Shown in pieces: positions 24,127 to 33,600 of a stretch of 64,000 nt of DNA. This DNA comes from Sorangium cellulosum (GTDB lineage: Bacteria; Myxococcota_A; Polyangia; Polyangiales; Polyangiaceae). Numbering within the stretch: the stretch's first letter is position 1; the number at the start of each line of letters is the position of its first letter. Where the stretch lies: positions 1,674,001 through 1,738,000 of the forward strand of contig NZ_CP012670.1 of the NCBI RefSeq assembly GCF_004135735.1. Reading direction: 5' to 3'. Below the pieces are notes generated by a model. The model had not been told where the DNA came from. It worked only from the letters and a program-made list of their open reading frames with translations, and made no database searches. Position numbers and translations under genes: made by a program.

Positions 24127-26832
24127 GTGATCAAGAAGCTCTGGAAGCGCAGCCTCCTGGTCCAGCTCGTCAGCTATTTCTCCGGGCTGTCGCTCATCAC
24201 GGTGTGCGTCGTCGCGTTCGCGGCGGACCACCTCGCGAAGGGCGCCCTCCAGAAGTCCATCGAGGGCCGGCTCACGGTCGCGACGTCGCTCAAGGAGTAC
24301 GAGCTCGCGGAGTGGCTCGCGGTGGCGCGCAAGGACGTGCTCCTGCTCAGCCAGCTCCCGGCGATCCGGGAGCCGCTCGCCACGCTGCTCACGGGCGCAG
24401 AGGCCGCCGATCGGGGCGAGGCGTACGAGCGGCTGCGCGCGAACATCTCCGGCGTCGTCGCCTTGATGCCGGAGATCAAGAGCGTCCTCATCACGACGAA
24501 CGGCGGCTTCGTCGTCTTCTCGTCGGCGGACCGCGCGCTCGAGGGGCGGTTCCGGCCGATCGGGTACCCGAGCACGTTCTTCCTGCGCGAGGGCGCGGGC
24601 TCGGTCGTCCCGAATTATTATCAGACCACGAGCGGGGACAAGGCGCTCACGTTCGCGACGCCCATCCTGGATCACCGCGGCGTGCGCATGGCCGCGGTCG
24701 TGGTCGACCTGCACCTCGGCGGCATCGACACCCTCATCCGCGAGAAGACGGGGCTCGGGGCCACGGCCGAGACGTACCTCGTGGGCCGGGTCTCCAACAG
24801 GAACGTCCTCATGGCGAGCGACTCGCCGGGGGAGGTCGGCGGCACAGGGGTCCATAGCCACGGCATCGACGCGGCCATCTCCCGGGTCAGCGGCCAGGGC
24901 ACCTACGTCAACCACCGGGGGGCGCCGGTCATCGGCAGCTATCGCTGGCTCCCGGAGCAGAACCTCGCGCTCCTCGCCGAGGTGAGCCAGGCGGAGGCGT
25001 TCGCGCCGGCCAACCGGCTGTCCCGGTCCATCCTCCTCATCGGGCTCGCCTCGTCGGCGCTCCTGCTCCTCGCGGTCTACCTCCTCTCGCGCCGGATCAC
25101 GCGGCCCATCCTGGCCATCACGGACGCCGCGACGGAGCTCGCCGGGGGGAAGCTGGGCCGCTCGGCGCCCGTCGTGACCGAGGACGAGATCGGCAAGCTG
25201 GCGACGGCGTTCAACCGGATGGCCGCGCAGCTCAAGCAGTCGTTCGAGGAGCTCGAGCTGCGCGTCGAGCAGAGGACGGTCGAGCTCCGGGAGGCGAAGG
25301 ACGCGGCCATCCTCGCCAACAAGGCCAAGAGCGAGTTCCTGGCCAACATGAGCCATGAGCTGCGCACGCCGCTGAACGGGATCATCGGCTATTCCGAGCT
25401 CCTCCAGCGCTCGAGGTCGCTCGGGGCGGAGGAGCGCCGCTTCGTCGACATCGTCCGTCAGTCGGGCTTCCACCTGCTCCACCTCATCAACGACGTCCTC
25501 GATCTCGCGAAGATCGAGGCGCGCAGGCTGGAGCTCTGCCCGGCGCCGCTCCATCTCCCCTCGTTCCTGCGGGAGCTCGTCGACGTCTGTCGCGTCCGCG
25601 CGGAGCAGAAGAGCGTCCGACTCCTGCACGAGCTGGACGCGGACCTCCCGGGCGGCGTCCACGCGGACGAGAAGCGCCTGCGGCAGGTCCTGATGAACCT
25701 GCTGAGCAACGCGATCAAGTTCACCGACGCCGGCGCGGTCACCCTCCGCGTCAGGGTGCTCGGGGCGCCGGGGGACGACGCGAGCGCGCCGCCGCGCGGC
25801 CAGGAGCCCGAGGCGGGAGCGCCGGCGAGGGGAGAGCGCGTGCGCATCCGGTTCGAGGTCGCGGACACCGGGGTCGGGATCGGCCCGGCGCACCTCCAGA
25901 AGATCTTCCTCCCGTTCGAGCAGGCGGAGCACGGCACGCAGCACGCGGAGGGGACAGGGCTCGGGCTGTCGATCAGCCGGAGGATCGTCGAGGCCATGGG
26001 CAGCGCGATCCGCGTGAAGAGCGAGCCGGGGCAGGGGAGCACCTTCTGGGTGGACTTGGAGCTGCCGCGCGCGGCCGTTGGGGCCACCTCGGCCGGCGAC
26101 GCCGAGCCCTGCATGCCCGCCGGCTACGGCGGGCCGCGGAGGACGATCCTCGTCGTCGACGATCGCCTCGAGAACCGGCTGCTGCTGGCGAGCCTCCTCG
26201 AGCCGCTCGGGTTCACCGTCGCGCAGGCGGTCGACGGCGAGGACGCCCTCGCGCGGGTGGCCGAGGCGAGGCCCGATCTCATCATCGCGGACATGCGGAT
26301 GCGCAACGTCGATGGGCTGGAGCTCATCCGGCGGTTGCGCGAGTCCCCCGATCACCGAGGCATCCCTGTCCTCGTGTCCTCAGCGAGCGCGTTCGAGCGC
26401 GATCTCAGGACGAGCCTCGAGGCCGGGGCGGTCGGCTTCGTGTCGAAGCCCGTGCAGATGTCCGCGCTGCTGAAGGCGCTCGAGGAGCACCTCGGGATCA
26501 CCTGGACCCCGGGGCCGGAGAGCCGCCGGGCGCCGGCCCAGGACGACGGGCCCGCGGCCGCCCCGACGGGCGCGGACAGGCCCGCTCCGGGCGGCGGGGG
26601 CGCGGCGTTGCGCCCCGCGGCGCCGCCGGAGGAGGAGCTCGCCGCCCTCGAGGATCTCGCGGGGCGAGGGCGCGTCGACGCGATCCGCGCGCGGGCCGGC
26701 CAGCTCGCGCGCGCCGACGCGCGGCTCGCCCCGTTCGCCGACGAGCTGACCCGGCTCGCGCAGGGCTTTCAGGTGAGGGAGATCGTGACGTTCCTCGGGT
26801 CGTATCGGAGCGAGGCCCCCAAGGGCTCGTGA
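24127..26832 (+). CDS. Hybrid sensor histidine kinase (dCache-HAMP-HK-REC)
   Basis: The 901-residue membrane kinase (GTG start 24127) has a transmembrane helix at about 13-33, an extracytoplasmic Cache-type sensor (about 34-300), a second helix (about 300-320), HAMP and a coiled coil. HisKA follows with phospho-accepting His410 in [11 protein letters not shown], then HATPase_c with N-box [14 protein letters not shown]1 DTGVGIG and G2 GTGLGLS. A receiver domain (D678, D679, phospho-Asp722, K774) and a helical C-terminal tail close the protein. It is downstream of, and probably co-transcribed with, REC-STAS. The adjacent orphan binding protein may supply its ligand; that is inference. Confidence 0.9.
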   Translation: MIKKLWKRSLLVQLVSYFSGLSLITVCVVAFAADHLAKGALQKSIEGRLTVATSLKEYELAEWLAVARKDVLLLSQLPAIREPLATLLTGAEAADRGEAYERLRANISGVVALMPEIKSVLITTNGGFVVFSSADRALEGRFRPIGYPSTFFLREGAGSVVPNYYQTTSGDKALTFATPILDHRGVRMAAVVVDLHLGGIDTLIREKTGLGATAETYLVGRVSNRNVLMASDSPGEVGGTGVHSHGIDAAISRVSGQGTYVNHRGAPVIGSYRWLPEQNLALLAEVSQAEAFAPANRLSRSILLIGLASSALLLLAVYLLSRRITRPILAITDAATELAGGKLGRSAPVVTEDEIGKLATAFNRMAAQLKQSFEELELRVEQRTVELREAKDAAILANKAKSEFLANMSHELRTPLNGIIGYSELLQRSRSLGAEERRFVDIVRQSGFHLLHLINDVLDLAKIEARRLELCPAPLHLPSFLRELVDVCRVRAEQKSVRLLHELDADLPGGVHADEKRLRQVLMNLLSNAIKFTDAGAVTLRVRVLGAPGDDASAPPRGQEPEAGAPARGERVRIRFEVADTGVGIGPAHLQKIFLPFEQAEHGTQHAEGTGLGLSISRRIVEAMGSAIRVKSEPGQGSTFWVDLELPRAAVGATSAGDAEPCMPAGYGGPRRTILVVDDRLENRLLLASLLEPLGFTVAQAVDGEDALARVAEARPDLIIADMRMRNVDGLELIRRLRESPDHRGIPVLVSSASAFERDLRTSLEAGAVGFVSKPVQMSALLKALEEHLGITWTPGPESRRAPAQDDGPAAAPTGADRPAPGGGGAALRPAAPPEEELAALEDLAGRGRVDAIRARAGQLARADARLAPFADELTRLAQGFQVREIVTFLGSYRSEAPKGS

Positions 26833-26858
26833 GGGGCGGCGTCGCCGCTCGCGCGGCC

Positions 26859-28295
26859 TCAGTCCCAGGTCCGGAACGTCTCCTTGATGTGCGCGATCGC
26901 CCAGTCGGCCGCCTGCTCGGCAGACGCCTCGTCCTGCAGCACGCTGAGGAGCGCCTTCGCCCAGACGTTCTCGAACTGGACCTCCGTGTACGCGGCGCTG
27001 TACGCCTCGTAGCCCGGGCGGGTCGGCCCGAGCGCCATCCGGAGCGCCGAGGAGAGGTGGGGATCTCCCGGATCGCTCCAGTAGGGGTCCTCCAGGAGCT
27101 TGAGCGTAACCGGGAGATAACGCCCCTTGCCGCCGTCGCGGAGCAGCAGGTTCAGGTTCTCCGGGCTCAGCAGGAACCGGAGGAAGCTCTTGGCGGCCTC
27201 CTTGTTCGTGGAGCGCTCGAACGCGACGATCTGCTTGATGCCCACGATCATCCGGAGCGGGCCGCCGCCCGGCCGGTCCGGCCAGCCGGCGGTGACCATC
27301 TTGTCGTAATAGAGCTCCCTCGCGCCCTTGTTGTACTCGTTCGGCTCGAGCTTCTGCGTGAGGGGGATCGACAGGCTGCCGTTGGTGGTCATCAGCAATC
27401 GCCCCTCGAGGAAGCCGATGTTGTTGCCCGCGCTCGTCCACTCCACCGCGTCCTTCGGGACGTAGCCATCCTTGTAGAACCCGGCGTACTCGCGGAGGAC
27501 GGCGACGATCTTGTCCCGGGTGCCGGGCGCGTCGAGGAGCAGCGACCCGTCCGGGCCGACGATGGGGGCGCCGTGGGCCTCGAGGAACTGCTCGAAGGTG
27601 TTGAACGAGTCGACATCCATGGGGGAGACCGACAGGCCGAGCCCGTAGATGCCGTCTCTGCCCTGCGCGCGGAGCCGGTCGTGCGCGGTCTTCCAGAACT
27701 GCCAGTACGCGCTCCAGCCCCTCGGGATGGGCTGATCGCCGAGCCCGACGAGCGTCAGCCGATCGCGCCAGTAGTGGATGTAGCTGAGCTGCTGGCCGAA
27801 CGGCACGGCGTAGTAGCCGCGCTGCTTCGTCGCCTTGTTCTTCAGGTAGGACGCCTCGAGCGCGGTGGGGATGAACTCGTGCTTGTGCGGCGCGATGACG
27901 TCGGACACGTCCGCGAGCTGGTTTCTCCAGGCCAGGATTGGGATGATCCGCATGTCGCCGACGGTGCTGTGAAAGAGGTCGGGGGGATTCCCCTGGTCGA
28001 GCGCCCTCAAGAGCTCGGCGTCCATCTCGTTCACGGGCATGAACCGGACGTCGGCCTCGCGGCCCGCCTCGCGCTTCCAGCGATCGAGGATGGTCAGGAT
28101 GGCCTCGTTCTCCTCGGGGAGGAAGCCCTGCGCCCACCAGACGCGCAGGGGGCCGCGCTCGTCGGTGGTCGCCGCCGCCGGGGTGGGCTGCGGGGGCGCG
28201 GGCTCGCGCGAGCACGCCGCCCCGAAGGCGCCGAGCCCGAGGCCGAGCGCGCCCGCCCCGGCGAGGAGCTGCCGTCTGCGCAGCCCGGCGCGCAT
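26859..28295 (-). CDS. Extracellular solute-binding lipoprotein (ABC family 1)
   Basis: The 478-residue protein begins MRAGLRRRQLLAGAGALGLG with a twin-arginine-like RRRQLL and a lipobox (GAAC). The mature part matches sugar-type family 1 binding proteins: LRVWWAQGFLPEENEAILTILDRWKREAGR, GNPPDLFHSTVGD, and FLEGRLLMTTNGSLSIPL. No permease or ATPase gene is adjacent. It is convergent with the hybrid kinase gene (26 bases apart), so it may be a ligand-delivery partner for that sensor rather than an importer subunit. A longer frame upstream lacks a signal peptide. Confidence 0.87.
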   Translation of the reverse strand: MRAGLRRRQLLAGAGALGLGLGAFGAACSREPAPPQPTPAAATTDERGPLRVWWAQGFLPEENEAILTILDRWKREAGREADVRFMPVNEMDAELLRALDQGNPPDLFHSTVGDMRIIPILAWRNQLADVSDVIAPHKHEFIPTALEASYLKNKATKQRGYYAVPFGQQLSYIHYWRDRLTLVGLGDQPIPRGWSAYWQFWKTAHDRLRAQGRDGIYGLGLSVSPMDVDSFNTFEQFLEAHGAPIVGPDGSLLLDAPGTRDKIVAVLREYAGFYKDGYVPKDAVEWTSAGNNIGFLEGRLLMTTNGSLSIPLTQKLEPNEYNKGARELYYDKMVTAGWPDRPGGGPLRMIVGIKQIVAFERSTNKEAAKSFLRFLLSPENLNLLLRDGGKGRYLPVTLKLLEDPYWSDPGDPHLSSALRMALGPTRPGYEAYSAAYTEVQFENVWAKALLSVLQDEASAEQAADWAIAHIKETFRTWD

Positions 28296-28694
28296 CAAGG
28301 GCTCACGACCGGGGCACAGGGGGCGTCTGGGCGAGTCGACCTGAAGGACATGGCGCGGCGCGCGCTGCCCGCACGCGATGCGCGCACCGTGACCCGGTGT
28401 GTGCGGGATGTGCGATTGGGTGCGCCCCCGGCGCCGTGCTGGCTCTCGTTCCGTCTGCTCACCGCTCTTCCAGGACCGTATCAGGGACGAGCGATCGGTA
28501 TCAAGTGTCGATGGGCGGCCGGCCGGGCCGCTGGTGGAGGAGGACGAGCAGCTTCCGCCGACCGGACGCTTGACACCCCGCATTGTCTGTCGGCTACGCT
28601 ACCTCCCCACGATGCGCGGGAGGAGCACGCTATCGCTACTGCGGGTCCTGCGCGCCGCCGCTGATGCGAAGCGTCGGGCATCGGACGACATGAC
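28296..28694. other. Intergenic region
   Basis: This 399-base region separates the binding-protein gene and a small membrane-anchored protein gene, which are divergent. It should carry both promoters. I see no coding frame with family character and no clear palindrome. Confidence 0.4.
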
Positions 28695-29039
28695 ATGAAA
28701 AAGACCACCGCAGCGATCGTTGCCCTGGGCGTCGCTCTTGTCGCGACCAACGTCTGGTGGGCTTATCAGCTAGTGGACTCGGGCGTGGCGCTCACGCATC
28801 AGAACGATTCGCTGCGACTGAGCCAGCGCGCGCTGTCACAAGCGCTCTCGGTGATCGAGGTGGGCTGCGGTTCGGACGGGAAGCGAGAAGATGTCATTGC
28901 TGCTGCTTCCGCGGCGGCCGATGACGCTGCCGAGCCTTTTGAAAAGGAGGGGTATTTGTGGGTTGGGGACCTGGGGCTCAAGTTTTCGGAGGACGGGCGC
29001 CTGATGGAGGCGGTGCCCGCCTGGTCCCCATCTCCATAG
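28695..29039 (+). CDS. Small membrane-anchored or secreted hypothetical protein
   Basis: The 114-residue product starts MKKTTAAIVALGVALVATNV, a single N-terminal hydrophobic helix (about 7-25) that serves as anchor or signal. A helical stretch (LTHQNDSLRLSQRALSQALS) and a C-terminal strand-rich part (GYLWVGDLGLKFSEDGRLME) follow. One Cys (VGCGSD) is present, but it is too far in to be a lipobox. It is unrecognised. Base composition is lower in GC than its neighbours, which may mean recent transfer. Confidence 0.65.
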   Translation: MKKTTAAIVALGVALVATNVWWAYQLVDSGVALTHQNDSLRLSQRALSQALSVIEVGCGSDGKREDVIAAASAAADDAAEPFEKEGYLWVGDLGLKFSEDGRLMEAVPAWSPSP

Positions 29040-29106
29040 TCTCCAAACAAGATCATGCAGGCGATCCCGATCCGTGAAACGCGCGCGCCTGATGGAAAGC
29101 GTCACG

Positions 29107-29245
29107 GTGAGCGCTGTAGCTCACGAGGAATACGCTTTTTACGCACGCTGCTGCCCAGCTCCACGTTGAAGCTGAGCGAGCGACATGCTCGTTGGGCTCG
29201 TCAGCGTGCCCCGCGGCTGCCGTCAAGAGAAATGTCCCTTGACGG
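29107..29245. promoter_or_regulatory. Two palindromes upstream of the GTPase gene
   Basis: GTGAGC-GCTGTA-GCTCAC at 29107-29124 has perfect 6-base arms. CCGTCAAG-N10-CTTGACGG at 29220-29245 has perfect 8-base arms and lies 12 bases before the assumed GTG start. Both have the size of dimeric-regulator sites; the second could also hide or expose the ribosome-binding site as a hairpin. No regulator can be assigned. Confidence 0.4.
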
Positions 29246-29257
29246 CGATCGCTTGCC

Positions 29258-30574
29258 GTGCTGGCGTCGTGGCGTTACTCGCAGGAGGCCTTCGTGGGCG
29301 AGCAGAATGAGCTTCGGGATGCGGTCGCCGAGGGACTACGTAATCTCGAAGAGTTCCTCGACAAGATCCCAGGGGGAGGCGTCACGCGCGACGTGCGCGA
29401 TCGCGTAGGGGCCCTTCGGCAGCTCCTGGTGGAGCAACGCGACCCGAGATTCGCGCTGGTCGGCCGCCGCGGGAGCGGAAAGTCATCCCTCATCAATGCG
29501 ATCATGGGGGAGCCGATCGCCGTGGTCGGGCACGAGACCTCGGCGACCGGCCGCGGCGCGTGGTACGCGTACTCGTCGGAGCGCGGCCGCCTCCGCATCC
29601 TCGACACGCGCGGCCTGCAGGAGGGCTCGCGGCCGGACTGCCCGGACGACGCGGCGTCCCCGCGCGAATCCATCCTGAAGGAGCTGCGCGCCGAGTGCCC
29701 GGATGCGGTCCTGTTCCTGATCAAGGCCAAAGAGGTCGACTCCGCGGTCGACGGCGACCTGTCGGAGGTGGAGCACCTCCTCAAGGCCGCTCATGAAGAG
29801 CACGGCGCGGCCATCCCGCTGCTGGCGGTGGTGACGAGCTGCGATGAGCTGGAGCCGAAGAACGTCAAGCTCCACGCCCCCGAGGGCGAGGACGCGCGCG
29901 ATATCGAGGAGAAGCTCGCGCGCGTTCGCGCCGTGGAGCGGCATCTGGAGGTGAAGATCCGGGATCGGGCGCCGCTCAAGGATCGGCTGATCGGCGTGCT
30001 CGGCGTGTCGTCTTACCAGTCCTGGCGCGGCGACGGCTCTCGGCGCGCCGACGAGCGCTGGCGGATCGACGCGCTCGTCGGGAAGCTCGTGGACGAGCTC
30101 CCCAAGGAGGCTCGTGTCGGGCTGGTGCGCCTCTCGCAGATCAAGCACCTGCAGCGGTCGCTGGCCGGGACCATCGCGATGCTGATCGCCGGCATCTGCG
30201 CGGCGATCGCCGTCCTGCCGATCCCCGGCAGCGACATCGTCCCGATCACGTCGATGCAGGTGTCTCTGGTCGCCAGCGTCGCTCATGTGTCCGGCCGCAC
30301 GATGACCCTCAGGTCGTCCGCGGAGTTTCTCGGCGCCATCGGCATGAACGTCGGCCTGAGCTTCGCCTTTCGCGAGCTGGCGCGCGGGCTCGTGAAGCTG
30401 GTGCCAGCCGCGGGCAGCGCGGCGTCCGCGGCGATCGCGTACGCCACGACCCTCGGGATCGGCAAGGCGGCCGCCGCCTACTTCATCGATGGTGTGGGTC
30501 CCGGCGACGCGCGCCGCATCTTCGCCAGCACGCGCGACGCGGAGCGGGAGCGGTACGCGCGCGCGGGCGAGTGA
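29258..30574 (+). CDS. Membrane-associated dynamin/Era-like GTPase with DUF697-like tail
   Basis: The 438-residue protein has a P-loop FALVGRRGSGKSSLINAIMG (about residues 66-85), G3 ILDTRG, and a G4-like VVTSCDELE. Its C-terminal third is hydrophobic (LAGTIAMLIAGICAAIAVLP) and includes IPGSDIVPITSMQVSLV, which resembles the DUF697/YcjF module. It probably binds GTP at the membrane; the process is unknown. Start uncertain: GTG 29258 as given, or GTG 29291 (VGEQNEL). It is convergent with the large kinase/sigma-54 activator gene, 47 bases away. Confidence 0.78.
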   Translation: MLASWRYSQEAFVGEQNELRDAVAEGLRNLEEFLDKIPGGGVTRDVRDRVGALRQLLVEQRDPRFALVGRRGSGKSSLINAIMGEPIAVVGHETSATGRGAWYAYSSERGRLRILDTRGLQEGSRPDCPDDAASPRESILKELRAECPDAVLFLIKAKEVDSAVDGDLSEVEHLLKAAHEEHGAAIPLLAVVTSCDELEPKNVKLHAPEGEDARDIEEKLARVRAVERHLEVKIRDRAPLKDRLIGVLGVSSYQSWRGDGSRRADERWRIDALVGKLVDELPKEARVGLVRLSQIKHLQRSLAGTIAMLIAGICAAIAVLPIPGSDIVPITSMQVSLVASVAHVSGRTMTLRSSAEFLGAIGMNVGLSFAFRELARGLVKLVPAAGSAASAAIAYATTLGIGKAAAAYFIDGVGPGDARRIFASTRDAERERYARAGE

Positions 30575-30621
30575 GGTGCGCCGGGGCCCGTCCACAGCGA
30601 CGGCGGACAGGTCTCTGACCC

Positions 30622-33600
30622 TCACGCCCCCCGCAAGAGCCCGTACCGCGACAGCTTGCGGTACAGCGTCGTCCTCGGGATGCCGAGGCTGCGCGACACC
30701 TCGCTCACGTTCCAGCGGGCGTGCTCCAGCGCGGCACGGATCCGGTCCTCCTCGATCTTCCTGTGGTCGGCCCGGGAGCGGCTCCGCGGCGCGGGCGCCG
30801 CGGCCGGCAGCTCGATGTCGGCAGGGCCGATCTCGGGGCCCGGCGCGAGCACGCACGCGCGCGCGAGCACGTTCTCGAGCTGCCGCACGTTGCCGGGCCA
30901 GCCGTACGCCGCGAGCCGCCGCAGCGCGCCCCGGGACAGCCGGTACGCCGGGCGGCCCTGGCGCGCCGCCAGCTTCTCGAGGATCGCCTGCGCGATCGCC
31001 GGGATGTCGTCCGGCCGGTCGCGCAGCGGCGGCACGCGGATCTCGATGACGCTGACCCGGTAATAGAGATCCTCGCGAAAGCGGCCTCGGGCGACCTCCT
31101 CCCGCAGGTCCCGGTTGGTCGCGCACACGACCCGCACGTCGGCCACAGGGACGCTCCGGTCCGAGCCCACGGGGCGGATCGAGCGCTCCTGCAGCGCCCG
31201 GAGCAGCTTCGCCTGCACCGCGACCGGCATCTCCCCGAGCTCGTCGAGCAGCAGCGTCCCGCCCCGCGCCGACAGGAACAGGCCGCCGTGATCCCGGACG
31301 GCGCCGGTGAAGGCGCCCCGCACGTGGCCGAACAGCTCCGACTCGAGCAGCGCCTCGGGCAGCGCCGCGCAGTTGACCGCCACGAACGGCCCCTCCCGCC
31401 GGGGCCCGCCCGCGTGGATCGCCCGCGCGACGAGCTCCTTGCCCGTGCCGCTCTCGCCCGTCACCGTCACGGTCACGTCGCTCTCCGACACGCGCTCGAT
31501 CAAGGCGAGGACGCCGCGCATCGCGGCGCTCCGCCCCGCGATCTCCGGGAAATCGCGCCGCGCGTCCGCGCGGGTCCGCTCGAGCTCGTGCGAGAGCCGC
31601 TCGATCTCGTCCGCCTGCGAGCGCATCAGCTCCGCGACCCGGCGCTGCTCCTCCTCCAGGGCCCGCGTGCGGTCCCGGAGCTCGGCCATCAGCCGGCCGT
31701 TGTGCAGCGCCACCGCGATCTGGTCCGCGAAGGCGCCGAGCAGATCCGCGTCGCCCTCCGCGAACTTGCCGCGCTGGAAGCGGTTGTCGAGGTACACCGC
31801 GCCGAGCACCGCGCCGTGCGCGCGGATCGGCGCGCACACGATCGATCGCAGCCTTAGGCCGTGCACGGACGCGCTCCGCCGGAAGCGCTCGTCGGAGAGC
31901 GCGTCGACGGTGAGCACCGCCTCGCCGCGCTCGACCACGCGCCGGGCGACGCCGTGGCTGAACTTGAGCTGGCTCTTGCCCACGCGCTCGCGGTCGAGGT
32001 TGCGCGCGATCGCGACCTCGAGCTTGCCCCGCGCGCCCCCGTCCGGCGACGCGAGGATCACGAACCCCCGCTCGGCGCCGGTCAGCTCGATGGCCGCATC
32101 CATGGCGAGGCGGAGGACCTCCTGCGTGTCGAGCGTCGAGCTCAGGCGCCGGTTGATCTCGAGCAGCTTCAGCACGAGCTCCATGCGGGCGTCGACGCTG
32201 CGCCGCGCGGGCCCGCCGCGGAGCGCGGCCCGCCGCGGGCTCTGCCAGAACACCTCGGCGAGCTCCGGGGGGAGCGTGCTCGCGATCCGCTCCCAGCACT
32301 CCAGCGCCGCCGTGCGATGCCGCTCGGCGAGCGCCTCCGCCGCCCTCCGGCGGAGCGCCTCGGCCGCGACCTCCTCGTGCCGCGCGTGGAGCTCGAGCTG
32401 CGAGACCCCCGCCACGAGGCCCGCGCCCCGCTGGACCTGCTCCAGCGCCGCCCCCGTGTCGCCGAGCGACAGCGCGAGCTCCGCGCGCGCGGTCGCGTGG
32501 CGCAGCGCGAGATCCGCCGCGCCCACCTCCTCGAGCAGCGCCGCGGCCTCGGCGAGCCGGCCCTCGGCCGCGGCCCCGTCCCGCGCCGCGAGGGCGACCT
32601 CCGCGGCGTGGATCGTCGCCTCGCACGCCTCGCGCCGCCGGCCGCGCGCCGCGTGGCCCGCGCGGGCCCGCTCGAGCAGGCGCGCCGCCTCGCCGAGCGC
32701 CCCGCGCGCGGCGGCGATCTCCGCCTCGAGCCCGAGCGCCGCCAGGGCGAGCTCCCCGGAGAGCGGCGCGCCCCCGGGCCGCGCCGCGGCGGAGAGGCGC
32801 GCGAGCCCGAGCTCGGCCCGCTCCAGCAGGCCGATGTCCGCGTGGAGCTTGGCGAGGTTGAAGCGCAGGGTCGCCTCGGTCCGCTCCTTGGCGAAGGCGA
32901 TCGCCGCGCGCAGCCCGCGCTCGTAGCAGCGGAGCGCCGCGCCCCAGTCGCCGAGCTGGTGCCTCGCCGTGCCCAGGTTCAGCGCGGCCGTGGCGAGCAG
33001 GTCGCCGAGCCCCTCGGCCTCGGCCAGGTCGAGCGCCCCCTGGAACCCGCGCGCCGCGAGCGCCGCGTCGCCCGCGCGGTAGGCGTGGAGCGCGTGGTAG
33101 CTCATCGCGCGGACGCGGGCGCGCGGCGAGCCCGACGACGGAAAGAGCGCGACCGCGCGCGCGAGGCTCGCGAGCGCCCCGGCCTGGTCGCCCAGGTACC
33201 CGAGCGCGAGGCCCAGCGTCTCGGCGAGCTCCGCGGCGGACGCGGCGCCGCCGTCGCCCGCGGCGCCGCCGTCGCCGCGGCGCCGCCGTCGCCCGCGGCG
33301 CCGCCGTCGCCCGCCGCGAGCGCGCCCTCGGCCTCGCGCCGCGCCTCGCTGTAGCGGCCGAGGCGCAGGAGGCAGCGCGCCGAGAGGCTCGCGAGCCGCC
33401 CGCCGCCGGCCCCGCGCGACAGCGCGCGCGCTCGCTCGAGCTGCCGGAGCGCCCGCTCGACGCGGCCGAGCTTCTCGTAGCAGCGCGCCGCCCGGTACGA
33501 GAGCTCGGCGAGGTCCCCGGGCGGCGGCCGCGCGCGCCGCGCCCGCGCGAGCAGCGACAGCGCGCGCCTCGGGTCGCCGGCCGCCTCGATCGCGGACGCG

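Noticed and set aside
23077..26355. A 1,092-codon minus-strand frame opposite REC-STAS and the hybrid kinase
   Set aside because: It is a shadow frame. The plus strand carries complete receiver, histidine kinase and ATPase motifs; the minus frame has none.
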